A DNA stretch of 64,000 nucleotides from Bin80 sp965219915 (GCA_965219915.1 OZ244794.1:2914001-2978000), one strand, 5' to 3'; positions 53,027 to 63,090 are shown, numbered from the stretch's first letter. Numbers and translations are program-made. Notes: generated by a model not told the origin, from the sequence alone.

Positions 53027-54331
53027 CTACATATTTTGAGCTGAAGTAGAAGATGAGCGCGAAAGTTTTGTGATGCCCGGCATTGCTACTTCTTCAACTG
53101 CAAGCTGCCCGAAAGCAAGCGTTTTTGGCACAAGATCGAGGCCTGATGCCACAAGCTCGTCCCAACTCAACTGTTGGCCCGTATAGGCACTCTCACGTCC
53201 CAATACAGCTGTGAGCGTGCTTTTCGCTATCTGAGCTGCCTCATTGATCGGCTTACCTTCCCGGATTGATGCAATCAGATCCGCATGCTCCTGGACATAC
53301 CCGTTGCCTCCCGGTTCAGGCATCTCGTAGAGTGTACTCCCGTCGTGGGATTTCAAAACTGAATGACGTGGATGCAACTCGGCTACACCCTCGGTGCCAA
53401 CTATTCGGTTAGTTACCCTGTTGGTTGCACCATGGAACTGCCTGCATTTGGCTTCGACAAGCACGTCTCCAGGGTAGACATACTCCACGCTGAAGTGGTC
53501 ATATATGTGGCCGTACTCTGGGCTGGTTCTCACGATTCGCCCTCCCATGGCAATGGCGCTGTCTGGATGCCCCTGGAATACCCAGTTGATTACATCAATA
53601 TTGTGCACAAACTGCTCCACAATGTGATCTCCACTCAACCAGGTGAAGTAGTACCAGTTGCGACACTGCCATTCCATATCGCTCATCCCGCTTTTGCGCT
53701 CGCGCAGCCAGATTGGGCCAGTCATGTAGTATTCCTGCGCACCCACTATCTCTCCAATCATGCCCCCATGGATCCGTTTGATCGCCTCCACAAAACTCGG
53801 CTGTCGCCGATACAATGTTCCCGCAACAACCGATAAACCCTTCTGCGTGGCAATCTCCCCCGCCGCCATTATCTCCATTGCTCCGGCTACATCTACGCTG
53901 ACCGGCTTTTCCATGAACACATGCTTGCCTGCATCCACAGCAGCCGCGAAATGTGCAGGCCTGAATCCAGGCGGTGCAGCGAGTATCACCATGTCCACAT
54001 CGCTGTCAATCACGCGCTGATAGGCGTCAAAACCAACAAACGCCTTCCGGTCATCCACTTTAAATGCATCTCCAATCTCTTGCTCCAGCGCCTGCCTGGA
54101 AGCATCCAGTCGATCTTCAAATAGATCGCCCATGGCGACTATCTCCACACCCTCACTGGATACAACAGCATCTCTCGCCGCACCGGTACCACGCCCGCCA
54201 CAACCAATTACACCCACACGCAGCGTATTCCTTGCACCAGCGTACGCGAAATTTCCCGAGACCATTAGGCCAAGTGTGCCTGCAGCCGTGACCTTGGCAA
54301 AGTCACGCCTTGTAATTTCATTCTCTTGCAT
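53027..54331 (-). CDS. Tat-exported Gfo/Idh/MocA-family oxidoreductase
   Basis: A 434-residue dehydrogenase. The N-terminus NEITRRDFAKVTAAGTLGLM is a twin-arginine signal. The nucleotide fold is LRVGVIGCGGRGTGAARDAV; the family catalytic motif is MEKPVSVDVAG. A later segment, MEWQCRNWYYFTWLSGDHIV, then EQFVHNIDVINWVF with the conserved His, is typical of the bacterial exported subgroup seen with sugar-alcohol genes. It is the first gene of the four-gene Tat cluster and lies 54 bases from apbE. Confidence 0.85.
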   Translation of the reverse strand: MQENEITRRDFAKVTAAGTLGLMVSGNFAYAGARNTLRVGVIGCGGRGTGAARDAVVSSEGVEIVAMGDLFEDRLDASRQALEQEIGDAFKVDDRKAFVGFDAYQRVIDSDVDMVILAAPPGFRPAHFAAAVDAGKHVFMEKPVSVDVAGAMEIMAAGEIATQKGLSVVAGTLYRRQPSFVEAIKRIHGGMIGEIVGAQEYYMTGPIWLRERKSGMSDMEWQCRNWYYFTWLSGDHIVEQFVHNIDVINWVFQGHPDSAIAMGGRIVRTSPEYGHIYDHFSVEYVYPGDVLVEAKCRQFHGATNRVTNRIVGTEGVAELHPRHSVLKSHDGSTLYEMPEPGGNGYVQEHADLIASIREGKPINEAAQIAKSTLTAVLGRESAYTGQQLSWDELVASGLDLVPKTLAFGQLAVEEVAMPGITKLSRSSSTSAQNM

Positions 54332-54384
54332 GTGAATTCAAAGTTTAATCCTCTGGAATATACCTGTTATTCTGCATTCAAACT

Positions 54385-55416
54385 TCAATCGCGCAGAAAC
54401 TTCCCCGTACTCACCTCCAGTAAGCCCGATTCCCTGCGCTCTACAAACCTCGTGCTCAGATTCTCCCGACCATTTGCATCCGAAGTGGCCGATTCCCATG
54501 CCATGACACTGTATGCAGATGCCCATGCGTCTGCGATCATTGCACTTGGAGCAATCACGGCAACCCTTCGCTCATGCACTACGCCATATCCGGTACGGGG
54601 ATTAATTATGTGAGAATACTTTATCCCATCATACTCCAAGTATCGGTACGTATCGCCGGAGACTGCGATACCACAATTCTCTAGAGTCAGTGTTTCTGTT
54701 TCCAATTCGTTTTCTGTGTTCAAGTCAAAGACCCCTACAGACCATCCATCTGAACCAGGAGGAGCGTTCCCCAGTGCTATATCTCCTCCTATATCAACAG
54801 CGGCACTCGCAAAATCTGCTTCCATAATAGTTTTCAGTGCCTCATCAGCTGCATATCCCTTGGCAATTCCTCCAAGGTCAAGCCGCATATTTTCCCCGTT
54901 CAATTGAACCGTGCGACTACTTGCATCCAACTCTACAAACCGGTACCCCACCGCAGCCATAGCATTAGTAATTTCAATGGCATCCGGTAATGTTGCTCGG
55001 CGCATCGCTTTACGCCACAATAATGTGAGGGGCCCTACGGTCACGTCAAAGCTTCCCTCCGATGCCCGAGCAATCTTCTGCCCCGTGAAAAGTACATTCC
55101 ATAGATTCTCTCCAACGGTAATGGGTTGGCCACGGGTCTTGGATAATCTGCTGACTTCACTGTCAATTAAATAGTCGCTCAGTTGCTCGTTGAGTTCGTT
55201 AATACGATCGAATGCTTGCCCAGCAGCACCAGCCGCTTCTGTTGAATCGGCCGCGTAGAGGACAATCTTTGCTTCCGTGCCCATCAGGTACCTCGTGAAC
55301 CCAAAACGATCAATACCCTGAGCCCCCACATCCGCTATTGTGACAGCACAAACCAATAATCCTAATCCTATGGCGGAGTATCTCAGATTATGTCGCCTAG
55401 CTAAAAAGAATCCCAT
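54385..55416 (-). CDS. apbE: FAD:protein FMN transferase ApbE
   Basis: About 343 residues. ApbE links FMN covalently to Thr residues of exported flavoproteins such as Na+-NQR/Rnf subunits, using FAD. A signal peptide or anchor (MGFFLARRHNLRYSAIGLGL, then VCAVTIADVGAQG) precedes the catalytic fold; the start at 55416 is my choice, with in-frame ATGs further up to 55473. Motifs present are MRLDLGGIAKGYAADEAL, SAAVDIGGDIALGNAPPG, YSHIINPRTGYGV and APSAMIADAWASAYSVMA. No flavoprotein substrate gene is nearby. Confidence 0.9.
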   Translation of the reverse strand: MGFFLARRHNLRYSAIGLGLLVCAVTIADVGAQGIDRFGFTRYLMGTEAKIVLYAADSTEAAGAAGQAFDRINELNEQLSDYLIDSEVSRLSKTRGQPITVGENLWNVLFTGQKIARASEGSFDVTVGPLTLLWRKAMRRATLPDAIEITNAMAAVGYRFVELDASSRTVQLNGENMRLDLGGIAKGYAADEALKTIMEADFASAAVDIGGDIALGNAPPGSDGWSVGVFDLNTENELETETLTLENCGIAVSGDTYRYLEYDGIKYSHIINPRTGYGVVHERRVAVIAPSAMIADAWASAYSVMAWESATSDANGRENLSTRFVERRESGLLEVSTGKFLRD

Positions 55417-55724
55417 AATTGGGAAGATTGATTCTATCAGTTCAGAAATCTTACCAAACAAATACATACCCATAACATTTTGTTCTGCTGCTGTGGGCTC
55501 TGCTCCTGAAGCGACCGATCCAGTCCCCGAGATTCATGACAGAACCTCATCCCTGCCATTCCTTGGTAGTAAGTAAATTCCGCGCACAGCCCCTCAGGAC
55601 ACGGGAGCGCTCCCCCGCAAGAACAAGTGAAGTGGGATCGGGGCTCTGATTGACTCTCCTCGCAGTGATGAACGCAAGGAAAACGAAGATGGTCATGTCG
55701 CTTAGAGCGAGATTCCGTCCCCGG

Positions 55725-56243
55725 CTATAACCCGGTGTTGAATCGTTCGGACAACTCTGCCAACTCCGGGAACTGAGCAGTCGCCAAACTCCAGGTCTGG
55801 GGGAAAAACTGATACACGACCTCGTATAGCGCTGAATCTCCACGAACTTCACTCGGCGGCAATCCAACGGAAGCCAACACGTATAATACCAAGCTAAGTG
55901 CCAGGCAAGCCGTAACTACACCAAAAGCACCCCCCAAAATCCTATTTATCGTACCGATAAACACAATATTCCTTATGAACCTGTCAACTCCGCGTGAAAT
56001 AATCATGAAAAACAACTGAGCACCCAGGAACACTAGGCCGAAACCTGCAAGTGGAGAATATTCTACTGGTAGGCCTACTCTGTTTTCCAGCCACCCTCCG
56101 ACTCCTTCCATGAAGGAATATCCCAATGCGATCGCGATCAGCAAACCAACCAGCCCAAACACTTGGCGTACGAATCCGCGCCTGGCGCCTACCAGCAAAC
56201 CTACGCCCAGCACTAAGAGAATTACAATATCAAGCCAACTCAT
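55725..56243 (-). CDS. CvpA-family membrane protein
   Basis: A 172-residue protein with four hydrophobic helices, matching the CvpA pattern: MSWLDIVILLVLGVGLLVGA, RRGFVRQVFGLVGLLIAIAL, and NRILGGAFGVVTACLALSLV. The last about 40 residues are hydrophilic. CvpA proteins affect envelope integrity and colicin V export in enterobacteria; the role here is unknown. It follows the envelope-gene cluster by 50 bases. Confidence 0.85.
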   Translation of the reverse strand: MSWLDIVILLVLGVGLLVGARRGFVRQVFGLVGLLIAIALGYSFMEGVGGWLENRVGLPVEYSPLAGFGLVFLGAQLFFMIISRGVDRFIRNIVFIGTINRILGGAFGVVTACLALSLVLYVLASVGLPPSEVRGDSALYEVVYQFFPQTWSLATAQFPELAELSERFNTGL

Positions 56244-56293
56244 ACTAGCCCGTACGATGGGACACCAAAGAGGTTACGGAAATTAACGATTAA

Positions 56294-57079
56294 TCACTTA
56301 AAGGCAAACCGTACGGCTAGTGTAACCAGGCCAACCTGCATTACTCCCAAAGCAATTCCAGAACGATCATCCAGTCTGGCTACACGCGGACGCAACGACG
56401 GATCACCTGTTGCTAAGTAATCATCATTGATCCTGTCTGCCCGAAACTTATAGTGCACGGCTACCGCACCTGCTACCATAGCCAGAGCAGCTGCACTCCA
56501 ATCAATCCAGACTCGACCACGTCTCACACTATGGGTAAATCCCGCTGCATCCCCCATTTGACCCAACGCTACGAGTGAGACCTCATAACGATTCCACAGA
56601 TCGTGTCTAGGTGCAACTGCACCCGGAGCATAGCCTTCCATTTCGATATGGAACATCCCGTCTTGAATGCCGGGAGACGCAAATACCACGGGAGTCCGCC
56701 CCAATAGTGTACGCTCAGAACCCTCCTGAAGCCATGCTTCGGCCCCAAAGGGATGAGATTCGATGCGATGATACATTGGAAAGTTTAGCGTGACCAGTAC
56801 GGTATCCCCTGGCGTTGCGATCAAGTTCTCACGCAGTGGAGACACACTCCAGGCCGCCGCTCGAAGTGTTGAAAGCCGAATAACATCGGTATCATGATCT
56901 ACCCAGTACGGGCTGCCGCTCGCTAATCCTAGGTACAGGGAATCAGCGTATACCGCCGCACTAACATCATTGGTTTCGATATGGACTAGGACCTGGGGCT
57001 GCGCCACGCTGATGCCTGGAAGGGCGGCAAACAGTCCGCCCCATAACACCATAACCAATCGACTACTAGACTTCATCAT
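56294..57079 (-). CDS. exported PEGA-like protein of unknown function
   Basis: A 261-residue protein with a Sec signal (ending ISVAQ). The following about 140 residues contain strand-rich stretches compatible with PEGA-like surface modules (VLVHIETNDVSAAVYADSLY, then LGLASGSPYWV). Two membrane helices lie near the C-terminus (VWIDWSAAALAMVAGAVAVH and IALGVMQVGLVTLAVRFA), as in DUF5683-like proteins. The function is unknown. The start overlaps the PQQ-propeller gene stop by 14 bases. Confidence 0.6.
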   Translation of the reverse strand: MMKSSSRLVMVLWGGLFAALPGISVAQPQVLVHIETNDVSAAVYADSLYLGLASGSPYWVDHDTDVIRLSTLRAAAWSVSPLRENLIATPGDTVLVTLNFPMYHRIESHPFGAEAWLQEGSERTLLGRTPVVFASPGIQDGMFHIEMEGYAPGAVAPRHDLWNRYEVSLVALGQMGDAAGFTHSVRRGRVWIDWSAAALAMVAGAVAVHYKFRADRINDDYLATGDPSLRPRVARLDDRSGIALGVMQVGLVTLAVRFAFK

Positions 57080-58220
57080 CAGTTTCTACGGGGCTAAGGC
57101 GAACAACGTAACGAGGCTCCGTTAGAACTATTAGCCCCTCGGAAGCCAGCCCAATCGCACTCTTCACGCGCCCTCTAAGTTCAATTTCCTGGAGCAACTC
57201 TCCGCTGGCGCGATCAAACGCATAAAACCAACTACCCATACTACCGACATACACTGTCCCCCCTACGATCAGTGGCTGGGCTACTAATGCATCAGGACAT
57301 TGTACGATCCATTCAATGCTCCCTGTATCAATATTGAAGGCCCGCAGTACTCCATCTGAAGCCCCGGCAATCACAAATTCATCGTCTAAGGCTGGTGACG
57401 AAAAGTGAACTGTTTCATCCTCTAGTTCTGCGCTCCAAACAGTCTCGCCCGTGTCCAGATTCATAGACAACAAAGATCCATGTGTGGTAGATACAACCAA
57501 AATATTGTTATGTGCAACTGGGGCAGCATAAATCGGTAGGTTAATCTCAGTTGACCATCGCAGCGTACCGTCATCAAGAGATAATGCCCTGACCATCCCA
57601 TTATCTCCCGCAACAATCACTAACCCATCATAAACAAGCGGTTTTGCATGAACACGCATGCCCTCCGGTAATTGGTGCATCCAAACTATTGTACCACTCG
57701 CCACATCAAAGCGCTGAACTTCGCCGGCAATGTTGACAAAAACACCGCCATTCACAACTGATGCAACACCTGTATGGACAGAAGCTCCGCGGGCACGCCA
57801 GCGTATATCCGAGGCGTCAAGATCATAAGCTGCGAGGGCTCGACGCCCCAGTGCAATCGGTACTACAATCGTCCTACCTATCACGGCCGGGGACCCATTG
57901 ACTGCGTCTCCAAATCGTTTCGTTCCCCCACGCTTACCCGTGGCCAGATCAATTACATGAAGCTCACCCTGCCTGGTAGCAACCAAAACAATGTTTTCAA
58001 ACAGTAGTGGGGCATCCGGGCCAAATCCGGCCCGGGCGTTATAGGTCCAGGCAATTTCCAAGGGCGGAACCGGCCCAAACTCCACCTTGGGCAACGGGCG
58101 AATGTCCATTGTCAGCCCGCTGCATCCGGTGCACAGCAGCACTAAGAAAACTGAGCCCCTAAAAATCGAAACCGAAGAAGAATTGACGGAAAAGAGATGG
58201 ATCCCGTGACTTGAATTCAT
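57066..58220 (-). CDS. PQQ-type beta-propeller lipoprotein (BamB-like)
   Basis: A 384-residue lipoprotein. A signal ends in SVFLVLLCTGC, giving a plausible lipobox. The mature part is a beta-propeller of PQQ-like blades (repeats such as LHVIDLATGKRGGTKRFGDA, VRALSLDDGTLRWSTEINLP and LLSMNLDTGETVWSAELEDE). BamB has this fold and works with BamA and BamD; a BamB role is likely but not proven. The ATG at 58220 lies 62 bases inside the 3' end of the preceding beta-barrel gene. Confidence 0.75.
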   Translation of the reverse strand: MNSSHGIHLFSVNSSSVSIFRGSVFLVLLCTGCSGLTMDIRPLPKVEFGPVPPLEIAWTYNARAGFGPDAPLLFENIVLVATRQGELHVIDLATGKRGGTKRFGDAVNGSPAVIGRTIVVPIALGRRALAAYDLDASDIRWRARGASVHTGVASVVNGGVFVNIAGEVQRFDVASGTIVWMHQLPEGMRVHAKPLVYDGLVIVAGDNGMVRALSLDDGTLRWSTEINLPIYAAPVAHNNILVVSTTHGSLLSMNLDTGETVWSAELEDETVHFSSPALDDEFVIAGASDGVLRAFNIDTGSIEWIVQCPDALVAQPLIVGGTVYVGSMGSWFYAFDRASGELLQEIELRGRVKSAIGLASEGLIVLTEPRYVVRLSPVETDDEV

Positions 58221-61110
58221 CACGGAAGCGGTAACCTAAGTCATACCGAAGAACCAGCCCACCGAACAGGTTGAGACGAAAACCGAAGCCTGCGGCTCCC
58301 AGTGTTTCTCCGGCATAAATCTGATAAATCCGTTGATCGTATTTGTCATTCCAGGTGTGCGCAGCATCAAAAAATAGTGCGCCACGTAAGTTGACAATTC
58401 CGATAATGGCCAAAGGTGGAACATAGACTGATGGGTTATCAACCAGCGGGAACCGTAACTCGTGGGATGTGAACCAAGCCTTCTTTCCCCGTACATCGAA
58501 TAATGGATACCCTCGCAAATCCCAACTTCCACCCATAAACCATAGTCGGGCTTCCCGGCCATGGTTCATGCGACCCAGTGCGCGGGATGCAAATGTCACC
58601 CTGCGGCTTAATCTCAGGTAATGCCGAAAGTCTGCCTCAAGTGTGATGTAATTCACGTTGGAGTACAGTAGGTCTGTTGTATAAGCCGCCGAAATTCTTC
58701 CACGCCAACCAACCATTGGACCATTGGCGCCAAACAAAGCATTATCGTGGACCAGACTGATCTGATTCGTTAATAGCAACGCCTGACGATCAATCCGCCT
58801 CTGTGGAATCTGTTTGTCATCCCAACTCAAGGAAGTCGCAACTTCTACGCGTCGAAACATGGAGAGCGGATAGCTCACGGCTCCAAATCCACCCCACACT
58901 TCCTCCCAGAAACGTGGAAACTCCGTGGGAGCATCTGGATCTGTCAAGTCGTACCTCAATCCGCCATAACGATAAACCCCATAACCAAAATTCGCCCGAC
59001 GGTTGAGATGAAGCCTGGAAATATTCACGTTGAGCCCCCTCAGAAAATCTCCCGTGTACTGACTCGTGCTGTACAGAGTTACGAAAAACCGGTCGTTACC
59101 CATGAGATCGGAAAAGGCGAGAACAGCCGCACCGCTCGTCCCCCAGACCGCGCTGCTTGATATCTGCCCTTGTGCAATATCCAATCCATAGCGTCGTCGA
59201 TACTGCAGGCGATCAGTTGCAGCGTCGGCATCGATGCGCGGAAACTCCCAGGTCCCACCAGACGCCACTGCCAGATGTTCGGGCTGCTCCGATACAGGTT
59301 GGTTCAAAAGCGTATCCAAACCTCCCAGACTACGTACGGTGAATCGGTAGTTCTCAAAGGTTGAAAAAACCATCTGTCCATCACGCGTCCAAACCGGATC
59401 GTACGCTGCGGTGGTTAGTTGCGTTAGACGTTTTTTCCAGCGTACACTGGGTTCTGGGCCTTCTCCTTCGCGAGTCCCCAAACCGGTGGAAGCAATAACA
59501 GGGGGGCGCAGTGCCGCATCAATTACATAAACATCCTGAGCACCATAGCGCCCTGTGCTGTCCTTCCGGGTACTCGTGTATACAATCTGACTCCCGTCAG
59601 GACTCCAGTTCGGCGAGAAATCGTGCTGCGTACCAAAGGTCACGTAGTCTATGGCGCCCGTTTCCAGTTCGTACGTGAATAGATTGTAGGCATCATCAAA
59701 GCCCTTTGAAGTGCGATCTGAAGAAAAAACAAGAAAGCGTCCATCCGGGCTCCAGGCCGGATCTCGTTCGTCATAGCTGTCATCTGTTAACCGCTCCAGA
59801 CGATCATGCTCCGTGTCGTAAACATACAAGTCAATAAAGCCACTCTCACCTATAGCGACGAAGGCTATACGCAATCCATCGGGGCTCCATGTCGGAGAGT
59901 ACAGAGCAATGATCCCATCGAAACCAAACATACGACCATTTTCCCCGGACTCTAAATCGTAGGTATGAATAACGTCTGCCTCTCCGCTCTTGGTAACAAA
60001 CGCTAGCCGACCATCCTTCGAGACCCCCATTCGGCTTTCTAAAAGATGAAATGACTCAAACTGGCTATTGCGCTCACCACGAATTAGAACGCGAGGTTTA
60101 TCAAGCGGAACATACATTGAATCAACATCAACGTAGAAGACATTACTGTAGCCGCCGTGATTACCGGTAAACAAGATCCGCCGCTGGCCATCCTGCATCT
60201 GGTAAAAAACCGGCTTTGAGTTGAACCCCCTCACGGAGATTCCTTCGGTAATTAATGTAGGGCTCTCGGCTGCATCCATACGAGTGTAGTAGGTTTCGCG
60301 TAACCATTCCTGCCATCCACTGGCGATATCACTTAATGACTCCTGCAAAGTGTGCTCCATGACCTTGCGGAAATCCCGGTTGATCCAGGCATTCTCAATC
60401 AACTGCAACAGCTTATCCTCGCCGTACTTCTCCGCAATGTAACGACACAGCGCCTCCCCCTCCTTGTACATCACGTAGGTGCCTCTAATCCTGTAAATAT
60501 TCTCCAGTGGTACCAGGTAGTTCGAGTAGATCGCGTCCCGCATGATCATCTCATGTTGGTAATCCTGTGGCCCCGACCAGTACTCCGCTATGCCTTCGGT
60601 AAACCATAACGGCAGGTACCGATCAATCGGAATACGATAGTCCCTGTACACGCGGGCTAGCTTGTGCATGGTGAAGACATGCACCATTTCGTGACGAACG
60701 ACACGTCTGAACCGATGGAGGTTGCCGTTGGCAGGAATTACAACCCGTCCCTTGAGAAACTCATAAAACCCACCAACGCCATCGGGAATAAACCCATCGA
60801 AGATGTTGGTCTGCTTGAAATGCAAATTTGACGAGTAAAAGACGATGGGTACACGCCGGGTGACCGAAAAATTGAATCGGTTCTGCAGCTCGGCGTAGGC
60901 CTCTTCTGCGAAAGCAGCGCCATGCTCCGCCAGCTCCTGCATTTCTGGATAGAAATACACGTCGAAGTGCTCGGTCTTGAGCACGTTCCAGTCGAAATTC
61001 TCGTACTGGATCTTGTTACGCCCAAAATGAAAGTTGTACTGTGCCGATGCCGGCAATACAGCCAATCCCAATACAGCGAACAAGCCCCATGCAGCAACTG
61101 TATGGCGCAT
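58159..61110 (-). CDS. HExxH metallopeptidase-TolB-beta-barrel outer-membrane protein
   Basis: A 983-residue secreted protein. A signal peptide (cleaved after ASAQ) precedes a metallopeptidase-like domain with HEMVH (H140-E141-x-x-H144) and E172 in LWFTEGIAEYWSG (peptidase MA pattern). Residues about 300-580 are WD40/TolB-like PD40 repeats (SPTWSPDGLRIAFVAIGESG, DPAWSPDGRFLVFSSDRTSK, SPNWSPDGSQIVYTSTRKDS). The last about 350 residues look like a BamA/surface-antigen beta-barrel, with GSWDLRGYPLFDVRGKKAWF and a terminal Phe (FFFGFDF). A protease fused to an outer-membrane barrel is uncommon. It heads the envelope cluster with the PQQ lipoprotein. Activity is inferred from motifs. Confidence 0.8.
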   Translation of the reverse strand: MRHTVAAWGLFAVLGLAVLPASAQYNFHFGRNKIQYENFDWNVLKTEHFDVYFYPEMQELAEHGAAFAEEAYAELQNRFNFSVTRRVPIVFYSSNLHFKQTNIFDGFIPDGVGGFYEFLKGRVVIPANGNLHRFRRVVRHEMVHVFTMHKLARVYRDYRIPIDRYLPLWFTEGIAEYWSGPQDYQHEMIMRDAIYSNYLVPLENIYRIRGTYVMYKEGEALCRYIAEKYGEDKLLQLIENAWINRDFRKVMEHTLQESLSDIASGWQEWLRETYYTRMDAAESPTLITEGISVRGFNSKPVFYQMQDGQRRILFTGNHGGYSNVFYVDVDSMYVPLDKPRVLIRGERNSQFESFHLLESRMGVSKDGRLAFVTKSGEADVIHTYDLESGENGRMFGFDGIIALYSPTWSPDGLRIAFVAIGESGFIDLYVYDTEHDRLERLTDDSYDERDPAWSPDGRFLVFSSDRTSKGFDDAYNLFTYELETGAIDYVTFGTQHDFSPNWSPDGSQIVYTSTRKDSTGRYGAQDVYVIDAALRPPVIASTGLGTREGEGPEPSVRWKKRLTQLTTAAYDPVWTRDGQMVFSTFENYRFTVRSLGGLDTLLNQPVSEQPEHLAVASGGTWEFPRIDADAATDRLQYRRRYGLDIAQGQISSSAVWGTSGAAVLAFSDLMGNDRFFVTLYSTSQYTGDFLRGLNVNISRLHLNRRANFGYGVYRYGGLRYDLTDPDAPTEFPRFWEEVWGGFGAVSYPLSMFRRVEVATSLSWDDKQIPQRRIDRQALLLTNQISLVHDNALFGANGPMVGWRGRISAAYTTDLLYSNVNYITLEADFRHYLRLSRRVTFASRALGRMNHGREARLWFMGGSWDLRGYPLFDVRGKKAWFTSHELRFPLVDNPSVYVPPLAIIGIVNLRGALFFDAAHTWNDKYDQRIYQIYAGETLGAAGFGFRLNLFGGLVLRYDLGYRFRDEFKSRDPSLFRQFFFGFDF

Positions 61111-61169
61111 GAGCAATGGCGGTTCGTATGCGCAACGCTATTACATGTATACCGTTCCCCGCGAACGGC

Positions 61170-62219
61170 CTATCTCTCAATTAGTGCCGCCTTCAGGCGC
61201 GAGATCAATCCCACAGGAGATGGATCTGTGTTATTCATTATTGCGAGGTATAAGCTCACCCAATCACTGACATACATGATTGAAAGCAGGCGGGCCAGTA
61301 GACTTCTACCCTCACTCCAAATTTCGTGCCAACTCTGCGCATGCGGCTCCAGGAGTGATCGGGTTACATCCATCCTGCGCTGGGTGCGAGCATGATCGTC
61401 TATATCCCGAAGAACAATAACGGCAAGCTGCTTCAACTCAGGCTGGAACCGTGCCCATCCCATGACCTCATTGTGGTTCATTTCTGGAAGCAGGTTTCCA
61501 ACCGCCAGGCTTTTTGCATTCTCGTGTATTTGATTACGCCACCTAGTGTTCGCAGCAGCAAACTGCTCACTGCTGTATATGACTGGGAAATAGCCATGTA
61601 ATGCTCTTGCCAGCAAAACTGCAGGATTCTTCGGGTCAGTTATCTTTGCCATCACCTCCGATTGTGCATCCGTAACAGAGGCGGCCTCCGCCCAGTGGTC
61701 AGGCTTGACATCAGTGAGTTGGAGCGATTCAGTGACCGTTAGCAGTGCCGACAATGAGTGTGGCAGCGCCGCACGCGGCTGAATCCCAACCGGCAGGTGA
61801 ACCAGTGGAATATCCTTTTCTTTGGCCTTAGCCGCAAGTTCTCCGCCAGTCGAAATAGCCAATACTCTGGCTCCCCGCGCACAGGCGTCATCAAAGGCCG
61901 CAAGTGTCTCCTCTGTGTTGCCCGAGTAACTCGAGGTCACCACGGCTGTATCTGGTCCGACCCAGGCTGGCAGTGAATAACTACGTGACACCGCAATCGG
62001 AACAGTCGCGTGATTCGCTGCCAGCGCCGATAGAATGTCTCCACCAATAGCACTGCCACCCATTCCAGCAACAACCACCCCATTTATACCAGTGCCAGGC
62101 CAACCACGGGTTTCAGCCTTAAGTGCACGCCTGCGACCTTCCCTGAGCAAATCAGGAAAGCTTCGAACGGCCTCATACATGTCCTCAACGTCAATCCGTT
62201 CGAGCGATTCTTTGGTCAT
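61170..62219 (-). CDS. bifunctional phosphoglucose/phosphomannose isomerase
   Basis: A 349-residue sugar isomerase with two SIS domains. The archaeal/bacterial bifunctional PGI/PMI pattern is clear: VVVAGMGGSAIGGDILSAL, AVVTSSYSGNTEETLAAFDD, and LPEMNHNEVMGWARFQPEL with the catalytic Glu and His. The start at 62219 (MTKESLERID) is the first ATG; a TTG seven codons up is less likely. It interconverts fructose-6-phosphate with glucose- and mannose-6-phosphate. Confidence 0.9.
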   Translation of the reverse strand: MTKESLERIDVEDMYEAVRSFPDLLREGRRRALKAETRGWPGTGINGVVVAGMGGSAIGGDILSALAANHATVPIAVSRSYSLPAWVGPDTAVVTSSYSGNTEETLAAFDDACARGARVLAISTGGELAAKAKEKDIPLVHLPVGIQPRAALPHSLSALLTVTESLQLTDVKPDHWAEAASVTDAQSEVMAKITDPKNPAVLLARALHGYFPVIYSSEQFAAANTRWRNQIHENAKSLAVGNLLPEMNHNEVMGWARFQPELKQLAVIVLRDIDDHARTQRRMDVTRSLLEPHAQSWHEIWSEGRSLLARLLSIMYVSDWVSLYLAIMNNTDPSPVGLISRLKAALIER

Positions 62220-62691
62220 TTTTCCAGATATGTTTTTCAACTGTTAGGTACGATGATATCTACACAGGAGAACGTATACCCGTCCAAGAACTCCATTTTG
62301 GCCTGAATACTGCCTGAGATCTAAATTGTGCCTGATTGAACAGGGCAATTTCGAAATTCAGAAAAAGAAGCACAGACATCGATTAGTCCGATTTTCCAAT
62401 TAACCCCCATCAGAAAAAACCCCCTTGATCATCTCTATGGTGAGATTGATTTGATCTGGCGAATTAGTGGGTCGGTCCTGTTACAAGATCGCGACTAGGC
62501 CTGTGATATTTCTCCTTGAGGTCGTGAAGAGAATGTGAGAAACAGTATTCTGGAGACGACATTTCACCCCGTTCCCAGGGAGTCTCCTGTATACTGCTAG
62601 GGACGTGTAATTTGGTCCCCCGTTGCCGAGGTTACAAAGGAAGAATGGGAATAAGCGGGTAAATCAAACTGTTTAGGTTATCCGGTTCGAT
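62220..62691. other. intergenic stretch without a recognisable gene
   Basis: No frame shows a family motif. It separates PGI/PMI from a truncated membrane-protein gene and presumably contains the PGI/PMI promoter. Confidence 0.4.
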
Positions 62692-63090
62692 TTACGTTTC
62701 AGCCGTAATCACCGCCCCGGAATTCACCGCTTGATATGCTCCTGCTATCCGATGTACGGCCCCAAGCAAGTAGACAGTTCCCCCGATCGTAACCAGGACC
62801 GGTGCCATGGATGCAAGTGCTGGGCCTGCTCCAAATGCGATGGCCACGGATACGACAATTCCACTCACAGCAGAAAGTCCTCCCTTTTGGACCATATTTC
62901 TTGATACATCAATAGCAGCCTCCTTTGCAGTACGTTCTCCGGCGTAGACATAAATCATGTTCTCTCCCAAACTCACGACCCCTTCAAGAGCCATACCAAT
63001 GCATCCTGCTTTCGCTGCAATCTGCAAGGTCTGCCCAGTAACGATGCCAGCAGCATCAATAATATTGGCTGCATTCCTGACTTCGACAGG
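62692..63090 (-). pseudogene. 5'-truncated gene for a membrane-spanning protein
   Basis: The minus-strand frame is open from a stop at 63091-63093 and lacks an ATG at a plausible place; it starts PVEVRNAANIIDAAGIVTGQ. Two hydrophobic stretches follow (LSAVSGIVVSVAIAFGAGPA and LASMAPVLVTIGGTVYLLGA), and it ends at 62692. It looks like the C-terminal part of a larger protein, possibly broken by the nearby insertion sequence. No family recognised. Confidence 0.45.
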
